This document shows positions 14,351 to 20,407 of a DNA stretch of 37,625 nucleotides, in pieces. The notes beneath the pieces are model-generated. The model made no database searches. It saw only the letters and a program-made list of their open reading frames with translations, and was not told the origin of the DNA. This stretch comes from a virus. A program made the translations under genes and the position numbers. The stretch spans positions 1 through 37,625 of the IMG/VR virus record IMGVR_UViG_3300035698_005070; one strand, written 5' to 3'. Every line of letters begins with the position of its first letter. The first letter of the stretch is position 1.

Positions 14351-14361
14351 ATTGAAAATTT

Positions 14362-14389
14362 ATTATACACCATCATTGCGCGTTGTCAA
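14362..14389 (-). promoter_or_regulatory. consensus sigma70 promoter for tRNA-Gly/Thr
   Basis: TTGACA, 16 bases, TATAAT on the minus strand, both hexamers perfect. It lies inside the 3' end of the DNA glycosylase-like gene and points at tRNA-Gly. Confidence 0.85.
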
Positions 14390-14996
14390 GCGATTCTCCG
14401 AAAAATTCGGGACCTTTAACATCTACATCCAATCGACCAGAATATCTCATCCATAGCATCAGATCAATATCTGCAACTGTCATATGTGGATAGTCTACCT
14501 GTGAACGATATAAGAACGTTTTCTCAAGTTTCAAATACTCTTTTTGGTTTGTGGGGGTTTGGGATGGGGCGTCATCATATCCAATCTCCTTGAGATATTT
14601 GAGAATATGACAATCTAAAACAGCGCACTTGCAATCTGGTCTGGTATGCAATACAAAGAATCTCGCAGTCTTTGGGCCAATCCCAAAGACACCCATCAGA
14701 TCATCCAGAGATGCGGTTCTTAGATCGAGTTCCAGAGATTGTAAGATCAATTTAGTCAAGCGACTATACTGACCAATCTTCGCAACAAGGAGAGCATTAT
14801 GAATCCCAGTTTCTCCAAGTTCTTCTAGATATTCAAATGGGGTCTTACCCTTTCCTTTATAGAGAAGTCTTGCAAGACATTTACTAGCATAGTCACTATT
14901 CTTTCCAGCGCAAAATGCACCAAATAACCAGAAGGCTTGAAGTTGCGAATCTGTGCGGGAAAAGTCTGTGATGTTTTTCGGATCAATCGTGTTCAT
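14373..14996 (-). CDS. HhH-GPD DNA glycosylase / endonuclease III-like protein
   Basis: 207 residues. The core LMGVFGIGPKTARFFVLHTR is a helix-hairpin-helix (GIGPKTA), followed by CAVLDCHILKYL, where the Asp occupies the catalytic position of HhH-GPD glycosylases (usual pattern VDTHV). No FeS Cys cluster is seen at the C-terminus. A role in base excision or DNA modification is likely but the substrate is unknown. Start overlaps the end of the small gene upstream. Confidence 0.7.
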   Translation of the reverse strand: MNTIDPKNITDFSRTDSQLQAFWLFGAFCAGKNSDYASKCLARLLYKGKGKTPFEYLEELGETGIHNALLVAKIGQYSRLTKLILQSLELDLRTASLDDLMGVFGIGPKTARFFVLHTRPDCKCAVLDCHILKYLKEIGYDDAPSQTPTNQKEYLKLEKTFLYRSQVDYPHMTVADIDLMLWMRYSGRLDVDVKGPEFFGESLDNAQ

Positions 14997-15150
14997 ATGA
15001 TTTATTCGGCTTATCTAAATCGGCCTGTAATCGTTTAATCTTGTCTGTGTCTAATTCATCTTGAGCACATTTTATAAATTCGGGAGATCGTGGACTATTT
15101 ATAAAGTCCTCCATCATTTTTTTAGATCTTGCTCGGGGTCTATTGTCCAT
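14983..15150 (-). CDS. 55-residue hypothetical protein
   Basis: Reads MDNRPRARSKKMMEDFINSP...KSYEHD-stop; amphipathic, highly charged. It fills the gap between the HNH gene and the glycosylase-like gene and overlaps the start of the latter by 14 bases. No family recognised. Charge pattern and tight packing support a real gene. Confidence 0.6.
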   Translation of the reverse strand: MDNRPRARSKKMMEDFINSPRSPEFIKCAQDELDTDKIKRLQADLDKPNKSYEHD

Positions 15151-15163
15151 TTACATTTAAGTT

Positions 15164-15814
15164 TCATAATTTTACATACTCTAGTTCTGTTGTGAATTCA
15201 GCATCAAAATCTTCATTTTGGATTATTCTTTTAGCTTTATCATAATTATTTCCCTTTGCAGCTAATTCAAAAAACAATAATGCTTGTCTTATATTCCCCA
15301 ATTCTTTATATTTTATATAGAAAAGATTAGAGGGGGGAAATTTACTTTTTCTTTTGTTTCTACCTCTAAAGGTGTTCGTTTGTGCGTGACAATTTGGACA
15401 GAGAGCTTCTAAATTTTCTCGGGAATCATTTTTACTATTCCCATCTATGTGGTCGATTTCTAAGGGAATTTTAGACCACATCCATTCCGACAATTTACAT
15501 TTATTGCAATGATAATCTTGATCGAAAATAATTTTAATCCGTTTATAATCCCACGACATATCTTCAAATTTTTTATTTTGTACTTTTTCTTTGAGGGATT
15601 TTTTCTTATAAATTCTAGTGTTTGGATACTTTTTACCCAACGCCCCCCAAGTTCCCTCTAGGGCATACTTTTCTTTTAATATTTGAGAATGGGTTTCATA
15701 AAATCCAGTTTCGACTCTGGCTAAGTTTGAACATGTAGTCGAACAAAATCTAGTTTTCTTATTTGCCCATTTGGAGGTTATTTCCTTTTCACAATATTCA
15801 CATTTTTTGTCCAT
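15164..15814 (-). CDS. HNH homing endonuclease A
   Basis: 216 residues. Two N-terminal zinc-ribbon-like Cys pairs (CEYCEKEI, FCSTTCSN). The HNH core: CNKCKLSEWMWSKIPLEIDH (His), IDGNSKNDSRENLEALCPNC (Asn and Cys pair) and HAQTNT. A C-terminal helical segment may bind DNA. Free-standing phage homing nuclease, located among tRNA genes, a usual site for such elements. Promoter not evident. Confidence 0.85.
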   Translation of the reverse strand: MDKKCEYCEKEITSKWANKKTRFCSTTCSNLARVETGFYETHSQILKEKYALEGTWGALGKKYPNTRIYKKKSLKEKVQNKKFEDMSWDYKRIKIIFDQDYHCNKCKLSEWMWSKIPLEIDHIDGNSKNDSRENLEALCPNCHAQTNTFRGRNKRKSKFPPSNLFYIKYKELGNIRQALLFFELAAKGNNYDKAKRIIQNEDFDAEFTTELEYVKL

Positions 15815-15877
15815 ATAATTATTTAGTCATCGAACCGCCAATGTAAACAGTTAAATTAAAATATATTATATTTTTGG

Positions 15878-15950
15878 TGAAGGCGACAGAACTTGAATCT
15901 GTAACTTATTCCTTAAAAGGGAAGTATTCTACCAATTGAATTACGCCTCC
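15878..15950 (-). tRNA. tRNA-Lys (TTT)
   Basis: Acceptor GGAGGCG/CGCCTTC, anticodon loop CTTTTAA (stem of four pairs plus one mismatch), A discriminator; CCA encoded at 15875-15877. Confidence 0.85.
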
Positions 15951-15961
15951 ATTGTGCTATA

Positions 15962-15989
15962 ATTATATTTCAGTTTTAATTAATTGAAT
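15962..15989 (-). promoter_or_regulatory. AT-rich sigma70-type promoter before tRNA-Lys
   Basis: ATTCAA, 16 bases, TATAAT on the minus strand; body ATTAAAACTGAAA is nearly the same as in the promoter at 11930. Confidence 0.5.
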
Positions 15990-15990
15990 G

Positions 15991-16064
15991 TCTGGTATGC
16001 TAGATTTGAACTAGCGGTCTCCTGAATCCAAATCAGGCGCGATACCAAGCTTCGCCAATACCAG
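15991..16064 (-). tRNA. tRNA-Pro (TGG), copy 1
   Basis: Acceptor CTGGTAT/ATACCAG with the C1:G72 pair typical of Pro, anticodon loop TTTGGAT with stem CCTGA/TCAGG. Confidence 0.88.
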
Positions 16065-16080
16065 TTATGTTTTTCATATG

Positions 16081-16124
16081 CTCCCAAAATAGGACTTGAA
16101 CCTATAACCTAGTGATTAACTGTG
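16081..16124 (-). pseudogene. 3'-half tRNA remnant (Asn-like)
   Basis: Acceptor 3' strand TTTGGGA plus G, a perfect T arm (ATAGG, loop TTCAAGT, CCTAT), a variable loop and a GTTAATC stretch resembling an Asn anticodon region. No 5' half (TCCCAAA) exists upstream; instead the sequence is the 3' end of a protein gene. Confidence 0.6.
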
Positions 16125-16279
16125 ATAAAATTGGTGTCTATATCCCCATCGTGTAGATATTCAAATGCGTCCAACAATTCTTTTTTGTCTTCTTCCCTCT
16201 CTACGATTATTTTAAATTTGACCCATGGAAAATCTGGTTCGTTTATCATATCTTTTGGGTAGTCGCTGTATTGTTTCAT
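16109..16279 (-). CDS. 56-residue protein ending inside a tRNA remnant
   Basis: MKQYSDYPKDMINEP...VKFKIIVEREEDKKELLDAFEYL...TVNH-stop: a small alpha/beta protein with strong coding character. It starts shortly after tRNA-Pro copy 2 (weak TATAAAA box) and its final codons (ACA GTT AAT CAC TAG) lie in the Asn-like tRNA remnant. Function unknown. Confidence 0.65.
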   Translation of the reverse strand: MKQYSDYPKDMINEPDFPWVKFKIIVEREEDKKELLDAFEYLHDGDIDTNFITVNH

Positions 16280-16305
16280 ATTTTTATAAGGTTCATAATT
16301 TATGG

Positions 16306-16377
16306 TCTACCGCTAGGAACTCGAATCCTACTGATCTAACTCCCAAAGTTAGCGCCTCACCTGTCAGCCTGCGGAAG
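16306..16377 (-). tRNA. tRNA-Pro (TGG), copy 2
   Basis: Anticodon stem CTAAC/GTTAG with loop TTTGGGA; acceptor CTTCCGC/GCGGTAG has one U:U mismatch; CCA encoded at 16303-16305. Same anticodon as copy 1 but very different body. Confidence 0.8.
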
Positions 16378-16418
16378 ATTTTGTTTTACATTAACACACT
16401 TTGTTATTAAATAAAATC

Positions 16419-17036
16419 ATGAGTAAAAGTTCAGAAGCAGTTAAAAGATGGAGAAAAAATACTAAAGGGAAGATAATTCAAGGTATGGGCAATGAGTGTC
16501 AAATATGTGGATATGCTGAGTGTCCTGACGCTTTAGAACTACACCACTTAGACTCTAATTTGAAAGAACTTAGCTTTGGGGCGGTGACAGCAAATCCTCA
16601 AGCATGGGAAAGTAAAATAGTTCCAGAATTAAAAAAATGTATATTATTATGTGCCAATTGCCACAGAGAATATCATGCAGGATATGCTGAAATTCCATGT
16701 AGTTTTCAAAGATTTGACGAATCTAAAATATCTATTCAATTTCAATCAGAAATGTATGATCTTTGCCCGGTTTGTGGGGAAAAGAAAGCAAAAATTAATA
16801 AATATTGTTCTACTCGATGTAGTAGTAAGATCACTTGTAATGCGGGAAAAACATATGATATTGATGATGATATTTTAATAGAGATGGTGAATAATAAAAT
16901 GGCCCGAAAAGATATTGCGAAGTATTTTGGGTGTGGTGGCGACGTTATAAGAAGAAGGAAAGATATATTAGGATTAACTAAGAAGAGGAGAAAGAAGGCA
17001 CACACGCTTGGGGTCGAACCAAGTTCAACGGAGTAA
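16419..17036 (+). CDS. HNH homing endonuclease B, opposite strand
   Basis: 205 residues from MSKSSEAVKRW. CQICGYAECPDALELHHLD and CILLCANCHREYH give the HNH/zinc core (ELHHLD and NCHREYH). It continues with a second Cys set (CPVCGEKK, YCSTRC) and a C-terminal helix-turn-helix-like part (ARKDIAKYFGCGGDVIRRRK). Only plus-strand gene in the tRNA cluster. Its last 13 codons are antisense to the 3' half of tRNA-Asn, so its end was probably set by insertion next to that tRNA. Confidence 0.85.
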   Translation: MSKSSEAVKRWRKNTKGKIIQGMGNECQICGYAECPDALELHHLDSNLKELSFGAVTANPQAWESKIVPELKKCILLCANCHREYHAGYAEIPCSFQRFDESKISIQFQSEMYDLCPVCGEKKAKINKYCSTRCSSKITCNAGKTYDIDDDILIEMVNNKMARKDIAKYFGCGGDVIRRRKDILGLTKKRRKKAHTLGVEPSSTE

Positions 17037-17074
17037 CAATCCGCCCGCCCAGCCGGTGGTGCGTTCATGTGTGT
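16999..17074 (-). tRNA. tRNA-Asn (GTT)
   Basis: Anticodon stem GCGGA/TCCGT with loop TTGTTAC, T arm CTTGG/CCAAG, acceptor ACACACA/CGTGTGT with a weak 7:66 pair, G discriminator as for Asn. The D region is longer and more GC-rich than usual, so folding there is uncertain. Confidence 0.75.
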
Positions 17075-17078
17075 TATT

Positions 17079-17219
17079 TTATATGCCAACCATTAAAGGA
17101 CTAGTGACCTCACCACTAATCTCCGTCTTCGTCGGATCACGGAATGCCCACTGTTGAATTACTTCTCAGGGAGATCACCGAGCATAGGTTTCATCGGAGT
17201 ATGTAGATATTCTCGACAT
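17079..17219 (-). pseudogene. 46-codon frame with two in-frame TGA codons
   Basis: From ATG 17219: MSRISTYSDETYAR-TGA-SP-TGA-EVIQQWAFRDPTK...PLMVGI-stop. The sequence beyond both TGAs looks strongly coding, and Trp would fit at both sites. TGG is also used for Trp in the same frame. Either a decayed/miscalled gene or UGA readthrough. Confidence 0.45.
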
Positions 17220-17251
17220 ATAAAAATTTTTCTTGTTTTTCTTTCATAAAG

Positions 17252-17282
17252 TGCGGTGAACGGGATTTAAACCCGTGTATCT
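17252..17282 (-). repeat. 3'-tRNA remnant, partial copy of the suppressor tRNA end
   Basis: T arm and acceptor 3' strand (ACGGG, loop TTTAAAT, CCCGT, TCACCGC) match the corresponding end of tRNA-Sup (17574-17604) at about 26 of 30 bases. The 5' half is missing. Confidence 0.65.
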
Positions 17283-17569
17283 GAATGTTTATAATTTCGT
17301 ATGAACTCTTCCTTCTTTGGAAGTTTAGCAATTTTCCAAAGATATGATTGTATCGCATAGACGGCCTGACACAAATCACATTGTGTCCCGTCTTCCAATT
17401 CACCATAACAACCATTACAGGAATTATTACCACACTTCACACATTTCAAATATGCTTTTTCACATGTGTTACAATAACCCCAACTTAAGTCAGATTGGAT
17501 GTAGTTATCAACAAATCTTTCATCTACGTTCAGTATTTCATCAAGGAAATCTCTGGTGTCTTTATCCAT
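17267..17569 (-). CDS. Cys-rich zinc-binding protein between tRNA repeats
   Basis: 100 residues from MDKDTRDFLDE. WGYCNTCEKAYLKCVKCG, SCNGC and CDLC provide four Cys pairs, probably two zinc knuckles. Start lies immediately after tRNA-Sup; the last codons (SDTRV-stop) run into the duplicated tRNA 3' end. The gene is thus bracketed by a complete tRNA and a copy of that tRNA's 3' end. Function unknown. Confidence 0.7.
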   Translation of the reverse strand: MDKDTRDFLDEILNVDERFVDNYIQSDLSWGYCNTCEKAYLKCVKCGNNSCNGCYGELEDGTQCDLCQAVYAIQSYLWKIAKLPKKEEFIRNYKHSDTRV

Positions 17570-17573
17570 ACGG

Positions 17574-17647
17574 TGCGGGGAACGGGAATCGAACCCGTGT
17601 ATCAGAGATTTAGAGTCCCTTGCTTCACCATTTTTAGCTATCCCCGC
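17574..17647 (-). tRNA. amber suppressor tRNA (CTA)
   Basis: Acceptor GCGGGGA/TCCCCGC, D arm GCT..AGC, anticodon stem AGGGA/TCTCT with 7-base loop CTCTAAA, hence anticodon CUA reading UAG, with U33 and A37 both normal. T arm ACGGG/CCCGT, loop TTCGATT. Short variable loop, A discriminator; followed by CCG, so CCA must be added. Charging amino acid unknown. The anticodon arm equals that of tRNA-Cys (11146) outside the anticodon. Confidence 0.88.
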
Positions 17648-17651
17648 ATTT

Positions 17652-17670
17652 CGGTGGCCCCGTGCCACCG
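17652..17670. other. GC-rich hairpin upstream of tRNA-Sup
   Basis: CGGTGGC, loop of five, GCCACCG, a perfect 7-pair stem just 5' of the tRNA in the same transcript. Possibly a processing or stability element; no T run follows. Confidence 0.5.
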
Positions 17671-17702
17671 TAGGTCGTCCTCACCTTTCAACCTCCAACT
17701 TT

Positions 17703-18056
17703 TTACATTATATCAGAACTGAGCCAATTGTCAATCTCGTCGTCGAAATTAATTTTCTGAAAGGAAAACTTAGTTGCCAGACGCTTGATCTCTTTTACAA
17801 TTTTGTCCCACTTTCGAATCTCCCAATATGAGAGACTCTTAGTGGGTTTCTCAATTCTTCTATAAGGAACGCCTCTCATAAATCCATATGATAGTTGTAT
17901 TGCTCTCGCAGCATCCCTAACATTATGGGTTCTATGGTCTCGAAGATTCCAAAATTCTGGATCGCTTAATACGATCTTTCTTTTGGACTTTATCTTAGAC
18001 TCTTCAAATCTGATAAATCTAGCTTCTTGTGCCAGTTCCTTTATTCTCACTCGCAT
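17703..18056 (-). CDS. hypothetical basic protein
   Basis: 117 residues from MRVRIKELAQEARFIRFEE; it contains NLRDHRTHNVRDAARAIQLSYGFMRGVPYRRIE. This RDHR...R.AAR...LAYGFLRG pattern is familiar from small phage/plasmid proteins of unknown function. An in-phase extension upstream to ATG 18119 exists if one TAG is read through (see findings). Its 3' end contains the promoter for tRNA-Sup. Confidence 0.75.
   Translation of the reverse strand: MRVRIKELAQEARFIRFEESKIKSKRKIVLSDPEFWNLRDHRTHNVRDAARAIQLSYGFMRGVPYRRIEKPTKSLSYWEIRKWDKIVKEIKRLATKFSFQKINFDDEIDNWLSSDIM
17707..17734 (-). promoter_or_regulatory. consensus sigma70 promoter for tRNA-Sup
   Basis: TTGACA, 16 bases, TATAAT on the minus strand, both perfect, inside the end of the gene 17703-18056. 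Confidence 0.85.
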
Positions 18057-18081
18057 TCCAGAAAGGAATACATTATCTTTT

Positions 18082-18101
18082 GCTGATGTTCCGGCATCAG
18101 C
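18082..18101. other. hairpin in the leader of gene 17703-18056
   Basis: GCTGATG, loop of six, CATCAGC: perfect 7-pair stem between the preceding gene's stop and ATG 18056. Not followed by T run; could be regulatory. Confidence 0.45.
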
Positions 18102-18115
18102 TACCTACGTGTTTT

Positions 18116-18460
18116 TCATACAGATTTTTTATATCTCATGGCAGATTTTTTAGGAGTCGAACTATCCAAATTTACCGATATATAATTATCACGTATTTTG
18201 GTTACGTCCCAGCCCCAGTTTTTTAAAATTTCCATTGTAATACCAGCATGTATTGAATTATGGGTGTTCTCCACAAGAAATGTGTAATTCAATACATCTA
18301 CTCCCAAATCTTTAGCAAACATGAATTCCTCGTCATATTTGTGACATCGGCTCGCAACTATCCATAAGTAAAATCGATCATCGGGAGTGTGTAGTGTATA
18401 GATATCGTCTCTATAAGTATTTGATACTATGTCTATTTGTTTCTCCTTTGTATCTTTCAT
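18116..18460 (-). CDS. hypothetical protein
   Basis: 114 residues (MKDTKEKQIDIVSNTYRDDI...), alpha/beta, with FYLWIVASRCHKYDEEF and NTHNSIHAGITMEIL. No family recognised. Overlaps the 2H phosphoesterase gene by 4 bases (ATGA) and so is probably co-translated with it. Confidence 0.72.
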   Translation of the reverse strand: MKDTKEKQIDIVSNTYRDDIYTLHTPDDRFYLWIVASRCHKYDEEFMFAKDLGVDVLNYTFLVENTHNSIHAGITMEILKNWGWDVTKIRDNYISVNLDSSTPKKSAMRYKKSV

Positions 18461-18993
18461 ACAGAGTATTTTGTCTTTTTACTATCGGCATTCGAGAAGA
18501 TGATCGTATTTGACGTTTTGGCCTTATTAAAGATTTTCGATTTATGTTTAATATACTTCTTTCCCGTGCCCGGATTCAAGTATGCCACAGTTAGATGTGG
18601 TTTATATTCAGGATAATTGTTGGTGAAATCTAATGTCTGTGTGCATTCTTTGTTCCATTTCCTAAGATCCTTAGACTTGACCGTGCATTTTAGAACATCG
18701 TAATCATCGGTTTCAAACAATGACAACCCAGTTAGTTCATATTCCATCGGCTCAAATTCTATTTCCTCTTTAACCGCATCTGGATTTTGTTCGTGGATAC
18801 CATATAGAATCGTGATGTGGAACTCTTTCTCTAAACCAGATCCGTCCTCATCATATAAGTCCTCTTTGTCAATCTCGGATTGAATCGCTTTGATATCTTT
18901 CCCAAGATCCTTACAGTCTAACATCAGACACGAATAAGATCTCTTCTTCGAGTTCTCCAAGAGCATTTGAAAGTATTCCAAAAATGGTTTCAT
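18457..18993 (-). CDS. 2H phosphoesterase-like protein with packaging-type leader
   Basis: 178 residues. Two HxT motifs of the 2H (LigT/2'-5' RNA ligase) superfamily: EFHITILYGIH (59-61) and YKPHLTVAYL (132-134). Phage members include Acb1, which degrades CBASS cyclic nucleotides; other members process RNA ends. The leader MKPFLEYFQMLLE looks like a capsid-targeting peptide, and TTAAATA lies 6 bases before ATG, so expression is probably late. An injected counter-defence enzyme is plausible but inferred. Confidence 0.78.
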   Translation of the reverse strand: MKPFLEYFQMLLENSKKRSYSCLMLDCKDLGKDIKAIQSEIDKEDLYDEDGSGLEKEFHITILYGIHEQNPDAVKEEIEFEPMEYELTGLSLFETDDYDVLKCTVKSKDLRKWNKECTQTLDFTNNYPEYKPHLTVAYLNPGTGKKYIKHKSKIFNKAKTSNTIIFSNADSKKTKYSV

Positions 18994-18999
18994 ATTCTT

Positions 19000-19006
19000 T
19001 ATTTAA
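19000..19006 (-). promoter_or_regulatory. late promoter before 2H phosphoesterase
   Basis: Minus-strand TTAAATA, then AAGAAT, then ATG 18993; directly abuts the encoded CCA of tRNA-Tyr. Confidence 0.6.
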
Positions 19007-19009
19007 TGG

Positions 19010-19093
19010 TGCGAGCCAAGAGATTCGAACTCTTTGAGCCCGAAGGCAGTAGGGTTACAGCCTACCCCACTACACCGTCAGTGGAGGACTCGC
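19010..19093 (-). tRNA. tRNA-Tyr (GTA)
   Basis: Acceptor GCGAGTC/GGCTCGC, anticodon stem GTAGG/CCTAC with loop CTGTAAC, long variable arm as in bacterial Tyr, CCA encoded at 19007-19009. Confidence 0.92.
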
Positions 19094-19388
19094 ATTCTTT
19101 TTCAATAAATTGTATTAATTCTTTTCTCGAAAACCATAAGTATTGTTCCGAGATCCCAAACAAGGCACATAATTTAACGCCCTCAATTTTGGAATGGATG
19201 TCTGGGTCTTTGTTCCGTAGAGCGTTGAAATCATTTATGAGAAACTTGGCATATTTGGAACAATTGACGGTGATTGGCATCTTCGCGGAGATGTCTTCAA
19301 AGAAGATGCCAATCTTAAACTCCTTTTCATCTCTGAAGGACGCGATGATTGTCATATCATCATAGATTGATTTAATCTTATCTTTCAT
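19062..19388 (-). CDS. hypothetical protein overlapping tRNA-Tyr
   Basis: 108 residues (MKDKIKSIYDDMTIIASF...), alpha/beta with ITVNCSKYAKFLINDF. Its last 10 codons and TAG lie in the 5' part of tRNA-Tyr (19062-19093). Function unknown. Starts overlapping the end of the MazG-like gene. Confidence 0.75.
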   Translation of the reverse strand: MKDKIKSIYDDMTIIASFRDEKEFKIGIFFEDISAKMPITVNCSKYAKFLINDFNALRNKDPDIHSKIEGVKLCALFGISEQYLWFSRKELIQFIEKECESSTDGVVG

Positions 19389-19704
19389 CTCCTGATCCTG
19401 CGATCACATCACGTTCTTTTCGACTATTGAGTTTATCAATATTCATTTGGCAGATTTCCTCTAGCGTATATCCAAGATCATTTGCCAATGCCGCGCAATA
19501 CCAAAGACAATCTCCGGTTTCTTTTGCAAGTTCTTTTTTCTTTTCGTCTGTATAGACGCCCTCATTATCGCGCATTACTTTTTTTACTTTACCCGCGACT
19601 TCTCCTGCTTCTGATGCAAGCCCTAAAGTTGGGTAAGTGATCTTGTTTCCTGCGTCATAAACCGCCGTAGCGATTGCCATCTTTTGGTATGTGTTTACTG
19701 TCAT
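19378..19704 (-). CDS. MazG-like nucleotide pyrophosphohydrolase
   Basis: 108 residues. YPTLGLASEAGEVAGKVKKVMRD and ELAKETGDCLWYCAALANDLG give the ExxE and ExxD metal-binding helices of the all-alpha NTP pyrophosphatase fold, then LEEICQMNIDKLNSRKER. Full domain length for single-domain phage MazG proteins. Would hydrolyse (d)NTPs or related alarmones to monophosphates; exact substrate unknown. Overlaps its neighbours by a few bases. Confidence 0.85.
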   Translation of the reverse strand: MTVNTYQKMAIATAVYDAGNKITYPTLGLASEAGEVAGKVKKVMRDNEGVYTDEKKKELAKETGDCLWYCAALANDLGYTLEEICQMNIDKLNSRKERDVIAGSGDER

Positions 19705-19934
19705 TTTTTGTTTATTGTTTCGAAAAGTTCATCAACTTCTCCATGACGAGAAGGATCTAATTTTGATTTTACCATATTTATTATCTTTGTTCTGATTTCT
19801 TTATTGTTGAATTTTTGTTTAAGAGGGTTTTCTAATTCTAGAACGTCGCCAATTAAATCTTCATCACCATCCACAATATAACATTTTGGTTGAAATGTAT
19901 ATGCATCTACGCATTTTATTAATTTTAGCTTCAT
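19701..19934 (-). CDS. small hypothetical protein
   Basis: 77 residues (MKLKLIKCVDAYTFQPKCYIV...), an N-terminal beta hairpin then charged helices. Coupled to both neighbours through 4-base overlaps (ATGA). Its helical C-terminus (KLDPSRHGEVDELFETI) resembles the end of the upstream gene (SEVDTLLDNF), hinting at distant paralogy. Confidence 0.68.
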   Translation of the reverse strand: MKLKLIKCVDAYTFQPKCYIVDGDEDLIGDVLELENPLKQKFNNKEIRTKIINMVKSKLDPSRHGEVDELFETINKK

Positions 19935-20176
19935 GATTCTTTATAAAAATTGTCTAAGAGTGTGTCTACTTCTGATTCCAAGGTTGGATCAGCCAACTCA
20001 TATTTCACAGCCGCCTTAACTTCTTCGATTGCTTCTTCGCGTGTCATCTTAACAGAAACCATGATATTGTCAACCACGTCTGATTCAAATCTCGCGAATT
20101 GCTGTCCATCTTTTCGAAAGACAATTCGAAATCTTTCGAATGTCCCTTCAATTAATTCTTTTTCTATAGTAATCAT
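19931..20176 (-). CDS. small acidic hypothetical protein
   Basis: 81 residues (MITIEKELIEGTFERFRIVF...), beta-rich start and acidic helical end. Coupled to the next gene by ATGA. No family recognised. Confidence 0.68.
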   Translation of the reverse strand: MITIEKELIEGTFERFRIVFRKDGQQFARFESDVVDNIMVSVKMTREEAIEEVKAAVKYELADPTLESEVDTLLDNFYKES

Positions 20177-20403
20177 CTTTTTTACATAAAATTTCTACAA
20201 ATTCTCCAAATTGGAATTGAATTGCCTTTTTTAATGCATCCTCCAGTCTGTCATTTTTCTTCTATAATAGCTTTACAAGCATCCCGTAAGTCAATTGTTG
20301 TCTGATTGCAGAGGGAACCAGAATCTATTGTATCGTCTGTAAGCATTTTTAATGCTTTTTTTAGGAGCATATTTTCTCCCTTAAAATATATTGTATTATT
20401 CAT
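20148..20403 (-). pseudogene. small gene with one-base frame break
   Basis: From ATG 20403: MNNTIYFKGENMLLKKALKM...DACKAIIEEK, TGA at 20251. Removing one A from the AAAAA before it continues as NDRLEDALKKAIQFQFGEFV to TGA at 20148, giving 84 residues that look coding throughout. The extended end overlaps the next gene by 29 bases. As read, only 50 residues (20251-20403) are open. Confidence 0.5.
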
Positions 20404-20407
20404 AGTG

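Noticed and set aside
17082-17190. A structured non-coding RNA between tRNA-Asn and the remnant
   Set aside because: Hairpins such as TCCG..CGGA are visible, but the protein frame with two TGAs explains the sequence better, and no tRNA T arm is present.
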